The notes under the pieces were generated by a model. The model searched no databases and was not told the DNA's origin. It was given only the letters and a program-made list of their open reading frames with translations. A stretch of 14,413 nt of DNA from assembly GCA_946478675.1 (NCBI GenBank), contig CAMLEF010000082.1, positions 1 to 14,413 of the forward strand. The letters run 5' to 3'. The translations under genes and the position numbers were made by a program. This document shows positions 14,132 through 14,413 of this stretch, in pieces (position 1 is the stretch's first letter; every line of letters starts with the position of its first letter). Source of the stretch: an uncultured Flavobacteriales bacterium. GTDB lineage: Bacteria > Bacteroidota > Bacteroidia > Palsa-965.

Positions 14132-14413
14132 ATGAAAAAGATTTTTGCTTTCCTGAAAAGCCGCGTATTCCTCATTAACCTCGCGATCGCCGTCGTGGCG
14201 CTGCCGCTGCTGTTCTGGATCATCTTCGCGTGGATCGGATCGTATACGCGGCATAACGAGTTTGTCGATGTGCCCGATTTTAAGGACCTAAAAATCCGCC
14301 AGCTCGATGCGTTCGTGAAAGACAAACAGATCGGTTACGAGATCATCGATTCGCTCTGGGATCCGAAGCTGCAGAAAGGCCTCGCAGCCGCCGAGGCCGC
14401 GGTGCGCAAGGTG
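14132..14413 (+). CDS. PASTA-domain membrane protein, C-terminus beyond the window edge
   Basis: Ninety-four codons are visible and the frame stays open to the edge. A short basic N-terminus (MKKIFAFLKSR) is followed by one hydrophobic segment at about residues 12-35, an uncleaved signal-anchor. SYTRHNEFVDVPDF at 37-50 starts the periplasmic part, and the VPDFKDLKIRQLDAF segment with YEIIDSLWDP at 69-78 matches the first PASTA repeat of a Bacteroidota protein that has PASTA domains but no kinase domain. PASTA domains bind peptidoglycan or muropeptides. The gene starts six bases after the ddl-like stop and is almost certainly co-transcribed. The last dozen visible residues (LAAAEAAVRKV) match the usual PASTA pattern poorly, and I cannot tell whether that is divergence or an error. 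Confidence 0.82.
   Translation, partial: MKKIFAFLKSRVFLINLAIAVVALPLLFWIIFAWIGSYTRHNEFVDVPDFKDLKIRQLDAFVKDKQIGYEIIDSLWDPKLQKGLAAAEAAVRKV

Noticed and set aside
11750..14254. Long antisense open frames opposite the ddl-like gene (358 and 437 codons)
   Set aside because: They mirror the strongly biased third positions of the sense gene. Their translations are rich in Arg, His, Phe and Asp with no recognisable motif, whereas the sense frame has every Ddl motif.
1..14413. CRISPR array, insertion sequence, tRNA/rRNA or phage genes
   Set aside because: I saw no regularly spaced repeats, no transposase or integrase motifs, no tRNA cloverleaf and no phage structural proteins on either strand.
14381..14413. 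Frameshift at the end of the visible PASTA gene
   Set aside because: The last residues fit the PASTA pattern poorly, but the other two frames look no better and too little sequence remains to decide.

Overview
The window looks like a piece of a Bacteroidota (Bacteroidetes) chromosome of intermediate GC content. Three observations suggest this. The two plus-strand genes that follow intergenic DNA have a TAnnTTTG motif, the Bacteroidota -7 promoter element, 8-9 bases before the ATG. Shine-Dalgarno sequences are mostly weak. The ddl-like gene is followed by a small membrane-anchored PASTA protein, a pairing I associate with this phylum. I cannot assign a genus.

Positions 1-10503, all on the minus strand, form one tightly packed surface-polysaccharide operon that runs off the left edge. 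In transcription order it encodes a PAPS-dependent sulfotransferase, an ABC-2 polysaccharide export permease (Wzm-like), its ATPase with a C-terminal extension (Wzt-like), a GT2-like glycosyltransferase, a broken methyltransferase gene, two GT2 glycosyltransferases, a PseB/CapD-like sugar-nucleotide dehydratase, a sugar-phosphate nucleotidyltransferase, a GT4 glycosyltransferase, an FkbM-type methyltransferase and a GT2 glycosyltransferase cut by the window edge. Most junctions are 1- or 4-base stop/start overlaps, so the genes are probably translationally coupled. Together they would make an activated sugar, assemble a glycan on the cytoplasmic side, decorate it by methylation and sulfation, and export it through the ABC transporter, as in ABC-dependent O-antigen or capsule pathways.

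Positions 10504-10691 are a short divergent intergenic region. The plus strand then carries rdgB (dITP/XTP pyrophosphatase), a 155-base spacer holding a CTCTGCG/CGCAGAG repeat, a 900-residue protein made of two complete tandem D-Ala-D-Ala ligase modules, and the start of a PASTA protein. The tandem ligase is the most unusual object here. Its two halves have diverged at different catalytic positions: the N-terminal half at a metal ligand, the C-terminal half in the Ser/Tyr pair of the Ddl triad.

The second notable locus is 6404-6768. A methyltransferase gene there has lost its middle, its two ends are out of frame with each other, and they differ in base composition. It abuts a G-rich tract that encodes the proline-rich tail of the neighbouring glycosyltransferase. 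There are no tRNA or rRNA genes, no CRISPR array, no insertion sequence, and no gene-free stretch longer than 300 bases apart from the pseudogene.
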